Shown: positions 15,858 through 24,808, counted from the first letter of the stretch. The stretch: 40,497 nt of DNA from Candidatus Kaiserbacteria bacterium (GCA_016204805.1 JACQKA010000039.1:1-40497), one strand, 5' to 3'. Numbers and translations: made by a program. The notes: generated from the sequence alone by a model not told the origin.

Positions 15858-17571
15858 TCTTTCGACAGTAGTACTCGAAGGCAAAGGACAAGTAACGCTC
15901 AATGCGAATGCTCACGTCGCCACAGGCGGCGAGGGATCGATCTACCGTATCGGAGACACCGGCATCAAGATATATCTCGATCCGGATAGGATACGACGGG
16001 AAGGGCTTACTGAAAAAGTGAGGATGCTCTCGCAGTTGCGGCATCCGTACATCGTCGCACCACAGGGTTTGGTGACGACGACGACGGGCGTGCCTGTCGG
16101 ATTCTATATGCCGTTCGCGGATGGTACGCCTCTGCCGCGTCTCTTCACCAATGACTTTCGCAAACAGGTCGGCTTCACCGACCCAGATGCATCAAAGCTC
16201 GTTGAAGGGATGCGCGAGGGTGTACAGTTCGCTCATGACCATCAGGCGATCATGGTTGATGGTAATGAGCTCAACTATCTTGGAATGCTTGCAAAGAAGA
16301 GAGCTCCCGAGCCGCGCTTCATTGACGTAGATTCATGGACGATAGGTAGATGGAAATCAACAGCCATCATGCTTTCTATCCGCGACTGGCACGCAAAAGG
16401 ATTTACGCCGCTTACGGATTGGTTTTCGTGGGGCATCGTGACGTTCCAGTTGTATACGGGCATCCATCCATATAAGGGGCGGCTCGATGGATTCGATTTT
16501 GGCGATTTCGAATCCCGCATGAAAGCGAACGCCTCTGTGTTCAGGAAAAGCATACGGTTGAATAACGCCGTACGGGACTTTTCTTGTATTCCTGCAGGGT
16601 TGGCCGGATGGTATGAGGCGGTATTCGAACATGGTGAACGTACCGTACCACCATCGCCGCTTGCGGCGATGCAGATTCCGGCACGTGCTCGTACGATGCG
16701 TGTGGTTGCGACCGGAAAGGGAACATTGGTGTTCGAAAAACTCTTAGAGCGGACGAATGATGAAGCCCTAAGGGTATTTCCCTGCGGCGTCGCGTTGTTC
16801 GCTTCCGGCACGCTGATAGATCTCAGAAGCAAACGCGAGATCGGTACTGCTGATCCCGCCACGGCCGAGGTTGCACGCGTTGAAGATGGCTGGCTCATCG
16901 TGAGTGGCCGCAGTGGAAATATGCGTGCGCAGTATGTCGATCATACGTCGCGCGTAAACCACGTCATCGCCCTTCCCATCACGGGTGAACAGTGTGTGCG
17001 GTATGAAAACAGGCTCTTCATCGTGAGCAACCGGGGGCTTACGGAAATCGTACTCAAGCTCTTCGGCAAACCGATTCTTGCCGTAGGGCAGACTTGGGGA
17101 GCGATGCCATTATCAACCCGTTGGTTCGATGGTTGTGGCATTCAGGATGCACTAGGCGCGGCCTATCTCGTAGCTCCCTATGGGGACGCCATGTGTGCGC
17201 ATATCCGTGTGCGTGAACTTGATGGCATCACGCCAGTTGCCGCAAAGTCGGGCAATCGTTTTGTTGCGGTCGCTGGTATCGACAAATCAGGCACATATCG
17301 AAAATACGAATTCGCATGCAACAAAGACTACGACGCCTATACCCTTTGGCAGGGTAAGGCCGATGGACCGGAGCTCAACATGGCGATTCTCGCGCGCGGC
17401 GTGTGTGCGACCATCGTCGAGGACGGCAGGATGTCGATATTCGTGCCCTCAACAGGCGCGAAGACTGATGTGCAAGATCCACATATCGCGACAGACATGA
17501 CGTTGTACGCAGATACCGATCGGGTGGTATACACCCGTGACGATGCTGTGTGGAGTGTGAAGATGAAATAG
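15841..17571 (+). CDS. Protein kinase-like protein with C-terminal beta-propeller-like repeats
   Basis: GGEGSIYRIGDTGIKIY (glycine loop/VAIK-like Lys), VDGNELNYL (catalytic loop-like), FIDVDSW (DFG-like), DWFSWGIVTFQLYTGIHPYKG; 17-nt overlap with the PP2C gene. Confidence 0.75.
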   Translation: MARTPNLSTVVLEGKGQVTLNANAHVATGGEGSIYRIGDTGIKIYLDPDRIRREGLTEKVRMLSQLRHPYIVAPQGLVTTTTGVPVGFYMPFADGTPLPRLFTNDFRKQVGFTDPDASKLVEGMREGVQFAHDHQAIMVDGNELNYLGMLAKKRAPEPRFIDVDSWTIGRWKSTAIMLSIRDWHAKGFTPLTDWFSWGIVTFQLYTGIHPYKGRLDGFDFGDFESRMKANASVFRKSIRLNNAVRDFSCIPAGLAGWYEAVFEHGERTVPPSPLAAMQIPARARTMRVVATGKGTLVFEKLLERTNDEALRVFPCGVALFASGTLIDLRSKREIGTADPATAEVARVEDGWLIVSGRSGNMRAQYVDHTSRVNHVIALPITGEQCVRYENRLFIVSNRGLTEIVLKLFGKPILAVGQTWGAMPLSTRWFDGCGIQDALGAAYLVAPYGDAMCAHIRVRELDGITPVAAKSGNRFVAVAGIDKSGTYRKYEFACNKDYDAYTLWQGKADGPELNMAILARGVCATIVEDGRMSIFVPSTGAKTDVQDPHIATDMTLYADTDRVVYTRDDAVWSVKMK

Positions 17572-17588
17572 TTCTTTACAGTGAAGTG

Positions 17589-17617
17589 GCGCGGCAGGAA
17601 ATCCTGCCGCGCTTTTT
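17589..17617 (+). terminator. Terminator GCGCGGCAGGA-AA-TCCTGCCGCGC-TTTTTG
   Basis: 11-bp perfect stem plus T-tract after the kinase gene. Confidence 0.9.
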
Positions 17618-17619
17618 GT

Positions 17620-17653
17620 TTGACAGACAAATAATAGTGTATATACTACACTA
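17620..17653 (+). promoter_or_regulatory. Sigma70 promoter overlapped by putative NrtR operator 3
   Basis: TTGACA (17620-17625)-N16-TATACT (17642-17647); TAGTGT-atatact-ACACTA (17635-17653). Confidence 0.85.
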
Positions 17654-17735
17654 AGTATGGCTGGGTGCAACCTTGCGGAAGTGTATTTTCTGTGGTTAGG
17701 TTGCCCGAGCATTTGGACGTTAACAGGAGGAAAAG

Positions 17736-18983
17736 ATGGAGCTCTGGAAACGAGACAGGCCGATTATCGAGAGTCTGCTCGAAATCGACGTCTATAAGCT
17801 TCTGATGCTCAACTTCATCGATAGGTTTTATCCGAATCTTGAAGCGCGGTTCACACTCAAGAATCGCACGAATGGAGTAGAGATAGCCAAATATATCGAC
17901 AAGAGAGAACTGGAGGATCAGCTTGCGCATGTGGCAGGACTTCGTTTCAGTGGGACGGATGTCGCGTACCTACGGACATGGGGCGTATTCCCGGAGCATT
18001 TCTTGCGCGGGCTCTCCGGCTTGCGGCTACCGCCGCTTTCCGTGGCAAAGTACCATTGCGGGGGTGCACTGAAACTCGACGTTTCTGCGCGTGGCAGGTG
18101 GTCTGAAGTAACGTTATGGGAAACCATCGTACTTGCCATTGTGAACGAATTGTACACGCGTGGGTATGTTAGGAAGCAGGGCCTTTCTGAGCAAGAGCTT
18201 GTCCAAATGGGCATAGATCGTCTGGAAGAGAAAATGAAAATCTTGATGAAGAATCTGGGCGTACGGTTCGCACAATTTGGACTTCGACGGCGCTTCAGCG
18301 GTGCGTGGGAAGAATATATCACTCGCGTGCTCGCGAATGCTGTTCCCAAAAGCATGGTCGGCGTTTCAAACATCCGCCTCGCGCGTGATCTTGGTGTCGA
18401 GGCAGTCGGCACGAACGCACACGAGCTCCCGATGGCATTGTATGCGCTCGCGCGGCATGCAAGCGATGAAGCGGCGCGGCAAGCTCCATACGAGGTGTTG
18501 CGCCAGTGGCAGATGCTCTACGGCCAAAGACTACTTGTTATGTTGCCGGATACGTTCGGTACGGACTCATTCCTCGATGGTCTGTCGAGGCAGTATGCGC
18601 TTGATTGGCGTGGCTCGCGGCAGGATTCAGGCGATCCGTATGCGTACGGTGAGAAGTGGCTGGCGTTCTACAAGAAGCACGGCATTGATGCCCGCGACAA
18701 GCTCATCATTTTCAGCGATGGGTTGGATGCCGGAAAGATGGTCAGCTTGTACGAGCGATTCTCGCCGCACATCAATGTATCATTCGGATGGGGCACCAAT
18801 CTCACCAACGATCTCGGTGTTCCGCCTCTCTCGCTTGTGATGAAACTTGCTGAAGCGGCAGGAAATCCGGCAACAAAGCTTTCTGACAATATCGCGAAAG
18901 CGACAGGTCCGGAAGAAGAGATCAGAGTTGCGAAACGCATTTTCGGCTACGACGTTGCTTTCAACGAACAGCCGATGTATTGA
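17736..18983 (+). CDS. pncB: Nicotinate phosphoribosyltransferase
   Basis: LLEIDVYKLLM, FGLRRRFSG, VGVSNIRLARDLGVEAVGTNAHEL, RQDSGDPYAYGEKW, LIIFSDGLD, SFGWGTNLTND, KLSDN; Shine-Dalgarno AACAGGAGG. Confidence 0.93.
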   Translation: MELWKRDRPIIESLLEIDVYKLLMLNFIDRFYPNLEARFTLKNRTNGVEIAKYIDKRELEDQLAHVAGLRFSGTDVAYLRTWGVFPEHFLRGLSGLRLPPLSVAKYHCGGALKLDVSARGRWSEVTLWETIVLAIVNELYTRGYVRKQGLSEQELVQMGIDRLEEKMKILMKNLGVRFAQFGLRRRFSGAWEEYITRVLANAVPKSMVGVSNIRLARDLGVEAVGTNAHELPMALYALARHASDEAARQAPYEVLRQWQMLYGQRLLVMLPDTFGTDSFLDGLSRQYALDWRGSRQDSGDPYAYGEKWLAFYKKHGIDARDKLIIFSDGLDAGKMVSLYERFSPHINVSFGWGTNLTNDLGVPPLSLVMKLAEAAGNPATKLSDNIAKATGPEEEIRVAKRIFGYDVAFNEQPMY

Positions 18984-18988
18984 TTTTT

Positions 18989-19019
18989 AGCTCCGATAGC
19001 CAAGCTATCGGGGCTTTTT
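18989..19019 (+). terminator. Terminator AGCTCCGATAGC-CAA-GCTATCGGGGCT-TTTT
   Basis: 12-bp stem plus T-tract after pncB. Confidence 0.9.
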
Positions 19020-20164
19020 CATTGTTGCGGTACCTGATCCACGAGCTTTTGGGCAAGGACTGCAAGTTGATTTACGCGGAAATCATTTGCGTGCTCGAGA
19101 ATGTCGCCGTTCAGGAATTCAGAAAGCCCCATACCAGTGTGTTCGCGGATGCTTCGGTCTACATGGGCGATGGTGACGGCGCGCAAGTCGCGGTCGGCAG
19201 TCGTTTCGCCTTCGCTCGTCGTGACGATGAGCCCTACCAGATTGCCCCACCTGTTGACGATGGCGCCGCCGGAAGAGCCGCCTTGCGCCACTATGGCGCC
19301 ACCGAGCGATAACAGATCGATCGAACTATTTTTGAACGTATAGAGTTTACGGATGGCTCCGAAGGTTGTTGTAGGATAGAGATTATTCATCACGATAAAT
19401 CCGCCGACGAATCCCGCAGGGTAACTGGCGAGCAAAACAGGGTCGCCCTCAAATGACACGCCTTCGCGCGTGTCATACGCAAGATGACGGATCGGCGGAG
19501 GTGTAGGTACGGTGGGGAGAGGTGCAAGCAGGAGCAGTGAGTAATCATGTTCACCGGTTCCCGTCGGCTGTGGACTGCGAAGGTCTTGCGCGTGTGCATC
19601 CACCCATGTCGACGGCATGAACAGCGTTCGCAATTTCCATGCGGATTGTGCCGGTGAGCCGGCGCGTGCGGTGCACGTGATATTTTGCGAAACTTCCGAC
19701 AGCAATACATATTGACCGACATGTGCATTGGTGAGCACAACGCCGCGCTCATCGATCACGACGCCGCTACCGCTCACTGACTGGCCATTATTGACGATGC
19801 AGAGGATATTGATGATCGCGGCACGCGTTATAATATCAAGTGCCGAATCGGAGAGTTGCGGATATACATATGGATTTTTGATGCGTGTAACGTACGGGTC
19901 AGGGTCTGCTTTGATGGCCGGCTCGGTTGGCGCGACCAATTGCGGCTTCGGCGTGGATTTTTTTACCGGTGTGGTTTTCTGTTGGGGTGCCGGTTCGGAT
20001 GTCGTTGCGACCGGCAGGGCTGGTGCCTCATAAATGATAGCGGCCTGTTCGGTGGTTGTTGTCGCGGTGTGATCAACCGTGGGGGCTTCGATGTCAGACG
20101 CGAGTATCATCAGCGCCAGAAATGCGCTGACTACCACCACAAGCACGGAATAAGGCCACGACAT
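19019..20164 (-). CDS. Membrane-anchored trypsin-like (S1/HtrA-like) serine protease
   Basis: N-terminal TM, VLTNAHV (His), HDYSLLLL (Asp), QGGSSGGAIVN (Ser). Confidence 0.82.
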   Translation of the reverse strand: MSWPYSVLVVVVSAFLALMILASDIEAPTVDHTATTTTEQAAIIYEAPALPVATTSEPAPQQKTTPVKKSTPKPQLVAPTEPAIKADPDPYVTRIKNPYVYPQLSDSALDIITRAAIINILCIVNNGQSVSGSGVVIDERGVVLTNAHVGQYVLLSEVSQNITCTARAGSPAQSAWKLRTLFMPSTWVDAHAQDLRSPQPTGTGEHDYSLLLLAPLPTVPTPPPIRHLAYDTREGVSFEGDPVLLASYPAGFVGGFIVMNNLYPTTTFGAIRKLYTFKNSSIDLLSLGGAIVAQGGSSGGAIVNRWGNLVGLIVTTSEGETTADRDLRAVTIAHVDRSIREHTGMGLSEFLNGDILEHANDFRVNQLAVLAQKLVDQVPQQ

Positions 20165-20298
20165 CGGTTTATTCTAGGATATGCACAGGTTATGAGCAAA
20201 GAACCCCTTGACGTCTGCACTGCACAAAATACAATGCCCCTTGCTCGTGGATACTTTTTCTTCGGGCGCATTAGTCGTTTGATAATATCTGACGAAGT

Positions 20299-20439
20299 AT
20301 GGATCCGTGGGACGTGAAAGAGGACGAGACAGATGAACCTCGGAAACGAGGGGTGGATGGCGCGGAATTCGATGTGGAGGGAGACGAAGACGAGGACGAT
20401 GCTGTGGATGGTATGGAAGGGGAGGAAGACGATGAATAG
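20299..20439 (+). CDS. Highly acidic microprotein (46 aa)
   Basis: MDPWDVKEDETDEPRKRGVDGAEFDVEGDEDEDDAVDGMEGEEDDE; followed by terminator 20463-20491. Confidence 0.5.
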   Translation: MDPWDVKEDETDEPRKRGVDGAEFDVEGDEDEDDAVDGMEGEEDDE

Positions 20440-20462
20440 AAACAAGACACAGATGCTTTTTT

Positions 20463-20491
20463 GTCAAAAACCACCGGTTTTCGGTGGTTTT
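20463..20491. terminator. Terminator CAAAAACCACCG-GTTTT-CGGTGGTTTTTG
   Basis: Stem with A/T flanks. Confidence 0.8.
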
Positions 20492-20620
20492 TGCACCACA
20501 AGTCGATGATGTCCACGGAAGGCGCTTGCCGGCAATACACAGGCAGTTGGTACACTAGGGAAACCCTAACGGGTATATTAGTACACCGGCAAAAATAATT
20601 TGACGGGTAACTTGTAGGAT

Positions 20621-20695
20621 ATGAACGATACAAACCCTGACCAGAAGAAGGAGGAAAAGAAGGAAGGCGATGGCACCACACAGCCACAAGAATAA
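20621..20695 (+). CDS. Charged microprotein (24 aa)
   Basis: MNDTNPDQKKEEKKEGDGTTQPQE; no clear Shine-Dalgarno. Confidence 0.25.
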   Translation: MNDTNPDQKKEEKKEGDGTTQPQE

Positions 20696-20714
20696 TTATT
20701 AGGTTGCACATCCT

Positions 20715-20807
20715 ATGGATATGGATAACAACAACTGTACTTGCCAAGGAGCAAAGAAGTGCGACCATGCAGGAACAACGTGTGATTGTGGTTGCACCGG
20801 TGAGTAG
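20715..20807 (+). CDS. Cysteine-rich metallothionein-like microprotein (30 aa)
   Basis: MDMDNNNCTCQGAKKCDHAGTTCDCGCTGE, 6 Cys + 1 His in 30 aa with CxC pairs; followed directly by a perfect terminator. Confidence 0.5.
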   Translation: MDMDNNNCTCQGAKKCDHAGTTCDCGCTGE

Positions 20808-20816
20808 TTTTGGATA

Positions 20817-20857
20817 CAAACACAAAACCTTCCGTAGTACGGAAGGTTTTGTGTTTT
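20817..20857 (+). terminator. Terminator (AACACAAAACCTTCCGTA/GTACGGAAGGTTTTGTGTT)
   Basis: Long perfect stem with T-rich end. Confidence 0.85.
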
Positions 20858-20886
20858 CGCGGGCATTGGGTACGATAAGCACTGTT

Positions 20887-20960
20887 GCGGGATTGGTGTA
20901 ATGGCAACACGGCAGTTTTCCAAACTGCAAACGGGAGTTCGATCCTCCCATCCCGCACCA
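20887..20960 (+). tRNA. tRNA-Gly (anticodon UCC), CCA encoded
   Basis: Acceptor GCGGGAT/ATCCCGC, anticodon loop TTTCCAA, 3' ACCA. Confidence 0.93.
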
Positions 20961-20961
20961 A

Positions 20962-20997
20962 ACCAAAGAACCGCCTTAAGGCGGTTCTTTGGTTTGG
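20962..20997. terminator. Bidirectional terminator AACCAAAGAACCGCC-TTAA-GGCGGTTCTTTGGTT
   Basis: Perfect palindrome between tRNA and the convergent HU gene. Confidence 0.9.
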
Positions 20998-21012
20998 AAA
21001 ATAGCGACGAAG

Positions 21013-21285
21013 CTATTTCACCGCATCCTTGAGGGTCTTTGAAGCGCTGAACTTCGGTACGCGCATTGCAGGGATCTGCACTGCGGCGCCTGTTCGCGGG
21101 TTGCGGCCGGTGCGGCCTGCGCGCATTTTTGAGACAAATTTTCCCAATCCTGCGATCGCCACTTCCTCACCCTTTTTGAGGGAAGTAGTGACTTCGTCGA
21201 TAACTTTATCCATCATGCGCTCTGCGTCCGCCTTGGTGCACCCACACGATTCCGCGATTCGGTCCACGAGATCCATCTTGTTCAT
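21013..21285 (-). CDS. HU-family DNA-binding protein
   Basis: MNKMDLVDRIAESCGCTKADAERMMDKVIDEVTTSLKKGEEVAIAGLGKF...GRNPRTG. Confidence 0.93.
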   Translation of the reverse strand: MNKMDLVDRIAESCGCTKADAERMMDKVIDEVTTSLKKGEEVAIAGLGKFVSKMRAGRTGRNPRTGAAVQIPAMRVPKFSASKTLKDAVK

Positions 21286-21480
21286 ATGTCTTATATGTAT
21301 AGCCTTTTATTAATACAGTCGACCCGATAAATGCTTCCTAACCATTGTTCTCAAAGAATGCAAGTGTGTCAATAGAGCCATTTTTTAGACAGGGGAAAAG
21401 CGAAAAATGCAATTTTCTGCTAGAAATTCGTGGTCTATAACGGCCACCATCGCAATTCCTCCATATCTGGAAGAATGTGT

Positions 21481-21567
21481 CTTAGAAACTGTCTAAAATC
21501 TTCGTGGTGCCCAAGGCAGAAAAGCAAGGGTTTCTGCTTGGGGGAAAGATTTTAGACAGTTTCTGAG
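21481..21567. repeat. Long nested hairpin element H
   Basis: AGAAACTGTCTAAAATCTT (21484-21502) / AAGATTTTAGACAGTTTCT (21546-21564) perfect 19 bp; inner CCCAAGGCAGAAA/TTTCTGCTTGGG. Confidence 0.8.
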
Positions 21568-21631
21568 GCATTGCCGGAGTGTGAGTAATCCATTCTGGGG
21601 AGTCTTGCGCGGAGTATACTATGTATACGCT

Positions 21632-22144
21632 ATGCAGTTCCAAATCCCTCAATTCATCGAAGTCGAGGATAAGATCTTCGGACCTCTGACCTTCAAACAA
21701 TTTATTTATCTCGCGGGTGCGTTGGGTAGTGCCTTTATTGCGTGGCGCCTTTTCCCCCTCTATATAGCCATCTTCGTGATAATGGGCGTCGGCGGCCTCG
21801 GTGCGGCGCTTGCGTTATTCGAATGGAACGGCCGCCCCTTCATTCTCGGGCTTGAATACGGATTTTATTACCTCATCAACACGAAACTGTATCTCTGGAG
21901 CCATGAACGCAAGCAAAAAAAGGCGCGGGAGGCGCTCAAAGAGAACAAAAAGGTTGCCGAAGTGTATGTCCCGCGCCTCTCGGACAGTAAACTGCACGAC
22001 TTGGCATGGTCTCTCGACATAAAAGAAAAAGTAGGGCAGGTGGGTATTCGTGATTTTTCTGCGCCGGGAATGCAATTACAACCGCGCGCAACCACCGATG
22101 CGCTTGCGGCAGTCCACACAGCAAAAGAAGCCGTGGTGCGATGA
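21632..22144 (+). CDS. PrgI-family T4SS-associated membrane protein
   Basis: MQFQIPQFIEVEDKIFGPLTFKQFIYL and two TM helices; precedes TraC/VirB4. Confidence 0.75.
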   Translation: MQFQIPQFIEVEDKIFGPLTFKQFIYLAGALGSAFIAWRLFPLYIAIFVIMGVGGLGAALALFEWNGRPFILGLEYGFYYLINTKLYLWSHERKQKKAREALKENKKVAEVYVPRLSDSKLHDLAWSLDIKEKVGQVGIRDFSAPGMQLQPRATTDALAAVHTAKEAVVR

Positions 22145-22160
22145 TGTATACATATTTTTC

Positions 22161-22817
22161 ATGGCATTAAATTCACAAAAAGCATCACAGGATTTCGTTC
22201 CGATCAAAGAAGTGCACGACAGCGTCGTCGTGCTCAAAGACGGGGGGCTGCGCGCTATCCTCATGACATCGTCGCTCAACTTCGCGCTCAAATCCGAAGA
22301 CGAGCAGACGGCTTTCATCATCCAATTCCAGAACTTTCTCAATTCACTCGATTTTACGGTGCAGATTTTCGTCGAGTCGCGTATGCTTGATATCCGCCCG
22401 TACATCGCCTCGCTCGAAGAAGCGTTCAAGAACCAGCTCGATGACCTCATGCGCGTACAGATTCGCGAATACATCGAATTCGTAAGGAATTTTACCGAGG
22501 CGGCCAACATCATGACGAAAAGCTTTTTCGTCGTGGTGCCCTACACACCCGCCACGATCACCGTTAACAAAAGTACTTTCACGAGTCTCCCGTGGCAGAA
22601 AAAGAAGGCCGACCAGACAGAGATCAACCGGACATTCGAGGAGAATCTTTCCCAACTAGAACAACGTATTTCGATCGTCCAACAAGGTCTCGTACGGTGC
22701 GGCGTGCGCACTGTGCAGTTAGGAACCGAAGAGGCGATTGAGTTGATGTACAAATTATTCAACCCCGGCGAGCGCAGTAAACCAATCGCCATCCTCCAAG
22801 AAGAGGCGGCAAAATAA
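22161..22817 (+). CDS. TraC/VirB4 N-terminal-domain-like protein
   Basis: SQDFVPIKEVHDSVVVLKDGGLRAILMTSSLNFALKSEDEQ; located directly 5' of the VirB4 ATPase. Confidence 0.65.
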   Translation: MALNSQKASQDFVPIKEVHDSVVVLKDGGLRAILMTSSLNFALKSEDEQTAFIIQFQNFLNSLDFTVQIFVESRMLDIRPYIASLEEAFKNQLDDLMRVQIREYIEFVRNFTEAANIMTKSFFVVVPYTPATITVNKSTFTSLPWQKKKADQTEINRTFEENLSQLEQRISIVQQGLVRCGVRTVQLGTEEAIELMYKLFNPGERSKPIAILQEEAAK

Positions 22818-22822
22818 AGCAT

Positions 22823-24691
22823 ATGGCTCTGTTAGACACATTCAGAAATCTTATAGGGGGCAAAAAAGAAGAGCAGCCTGGCGTATTGCCCATTCTCCCG
22901 CAGGAAATCTATGAACAAGGGGTTTTGGATCTTCAGGATGTCATCGCACCGCACGCGCTCAAGATCGACCCGCGCGAATTGAACCTCGGCGAGAAGATCG
23001 CGCGCACATTCTTCGTCGTATCGTACCCACGCTTTCTCACGACCGGCTGGTTCTCGCCGATCATCAATATGGACAAGGTCCTCGACATTGCGATCTATAT
23101 CCACCCGCTCGATACGAATGAGATCTTGCGGAAATTCCAGAAAAAAGTCGCCGAAGTGCAGAGCCAGATCGCCATGCGCGAGCAGAAAGGTCTTGTCCGC
23201 GATCCGATATTGGATACTGCATATTCCGACCTCGAACACTTACGTGATTCACTCCAGCAGGCTCAGGAGCGCATGTTCGAAGTGGGGCTCTATCTAACAA
23301 TCTATGGCGACACGCGCGAGGCCGTCGACAAAGCCGAAGCGGAAATCCGTTCCATCCTGGAATCCCGTCTGGTCTATATACGCCCCGCGCTGTTCCAGCA
23401 GGAACAGGGTTTCAAGAGTATCCTGCCGCTCGCAGATGACGAACTCGGCGTACACACTAAATTGAATTCTGCGCCGCTGTCGAGTGTGTTCCCGTTCATA
23501 TCATTCGACCTCACGTCGGATCGCGGCATCCTCTATGGCATCAACCGCCACAACTCGTCGCTTATTCTCTTTGACCGCTTTTCTCTCGAAAACTACAATT
23601 CGGTGACTTTTGCAAAATCAGGTGCTGGGAAATCATACACGACCAAACTCGAGATCCTGCGCAGTCTCATGTTCGACACCGAAGTCATCGTCATCGACCC
23701 TGAACGCGAATACGAATATCTCGCCGAGACTGTCGGCGGACGTTATTTCAACATTTCGCTCTCATCCGAACACCACATCAATCCTTTCGATCTTGCTATC
23801 GCGCGTGAAGACGAGAACCCATCGGACGTCCTGCGCAACCAGATCATTTCTCTGGTCGGTCTCTTCCGTATCATGTTGGGCGGCCTCACCCCCGAAGAAG
23901 ACGCCATCATCGATAAAGCCATCACCGAAACATATGCCCTGAAGGACATCACTGCGGATTCAAACTATTCAGTCACCAATCCGCCACTGCTTACCGACTT
24001 TGAGCTCGTGCTCTCCGGCATGGAAGGGTCCGAGTCGTTGGTCCAGCGCCTTTCGAAATACACGAAAGGCACGTGGGCCGGCTTTATGAACCGTCCGACG
24101 AACGTCGACATGAACAAAAAACTCATCGTTTTCTCGGTGCGCGACATGGAAGATGACCTGAAGCCGGTCGCTATGTATATCGTGACTCACCACATCTGGA
24201 ACTCTGTCCGCAAAGAATTGCGCCGGCGTCTGCTGGTCATCGACGAGGCGTGGTGGATGATGAAATCGGAAGACACTGCGTCGTTCCTTTTCGGTATCGC
24301 GAAGCGCGGTCGTAAATACTTCCTCGGTCTCTCCACCATCACCCAGGACGTCGCCGACTTCTTGAACTCGCCCTACGGCCGTGCGATGATCACGAACTCT
24401 TCTATCCAGATGTTGCTTCGCCAATCGCCGACTTCTATAGATCTGGTGCAGGAAACGTTCAAACTTTCTGATGAAGAAAAATATCTTTTGCTCGAATCGG
24501 ACGTGGGGGAGGGGATATTCTTTGCCGGCCTCAAACATGTGGCTATCAAGGTCATCGCATCGTACACCGAAGACCAGATTATCACATCGGATCCTTCGCA
24601 GATCCTTGCGATCCGTAAGGCAAAGACCGACCTCCAGACTGCCGCAAACGCCGACCTCGCAGAGCCGGTTCCACAGCAGAACCAAGTGTAG
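22823..24691 (+). CDS. VirB4/TraC-family T4SS ATPase
   Basis: Walker A FAKSGAGKSYTTKLEI, EVIVIDPEREYEYLAE, LLVIDEAWWMMK, LGLSTITQDVADFL. Confidence 0.9.
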   Translation: MALLDTFRNLIGGKKEEQPGVLPILPQEIYEQGVLDLQDVIAPHALKIDPRELNLGEKIARTFFVVSYPRFLTTGWFSPIINMDKVLDIAIYIHPLDTNEILRKFQKKVAEVQSQIAMREQKGLVRDPILDTAYSDLEHLRDSLQQAQERMFEVGLYLTIYGDTREAVDKAEAEIRSILESRLVYIRPALFQQEQGFKSILPLADDELGVHTKLNSAPLSSVFPFISFDLTSDRGILYGINRHNSSLILFDRFSLENYNSVTFAKSGAGKSYTTKLEILRSLMFDTEVIVIDPEREYEYLAETVGGRYFNISLSSEHHINPFDLAIAREDENPSDVLRNQIISLVGLFRIMLGGLTPEEDAIIDKAITETYALKDITADSNYSVTNPPLLTDFELVLSGMEGSESLVQRLSKYTKGTWAGFMNRPTNVDMNKKLIVFSVRDMEDDLKPVAMYIVTHHIWNSVRKELRRRLLVIDEAWWMMKSEDTASFLFGIAKRGRKYFLGLSTITQDVADFLNSPYGRAMITNSSIQMLLRQSPTSIDLVQETFKLSDEEKYLLLESDVGEGIFFAGLKHVAIKVIASYTEDQIITSDPSQILAIRKAKTDLQTAANADLAEPVPQQNQV

Positions 24692-24692
24692 T

Positions 24693-24808
24693 GTGTGTAA
24701 ACACCCACTCTGCTCCTCGCTAGCCGTTATATGGACGGGGTCCATATAACGTCTTCGCTCGAGGGTAATGTGAGTAAACTCCCACTACTCCTCTCGCTAG
24801 CCGTTATA
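24693..24808. repeat. Tandem ~38-nt direct repeat flanking a hairpin
   Basis: GTGTGTAAACACCCACT...CTCGCTAGCCGTTATA (24693-24730) and GTGAGTAAACTCCCACT...CTCGCTAGCCGTTATA; hairpin GTTATATGGAC-ggg-GTCCATATAAC between. Confidence 0.7.

Noticed and set aside
20271-20966. 231-aa minus-strand Ser/Pro-rich ORF
   Set aside because: Runs antisense through terminators, microORFs and tRNA-Gly; composition is the mirror of the acidic ORF
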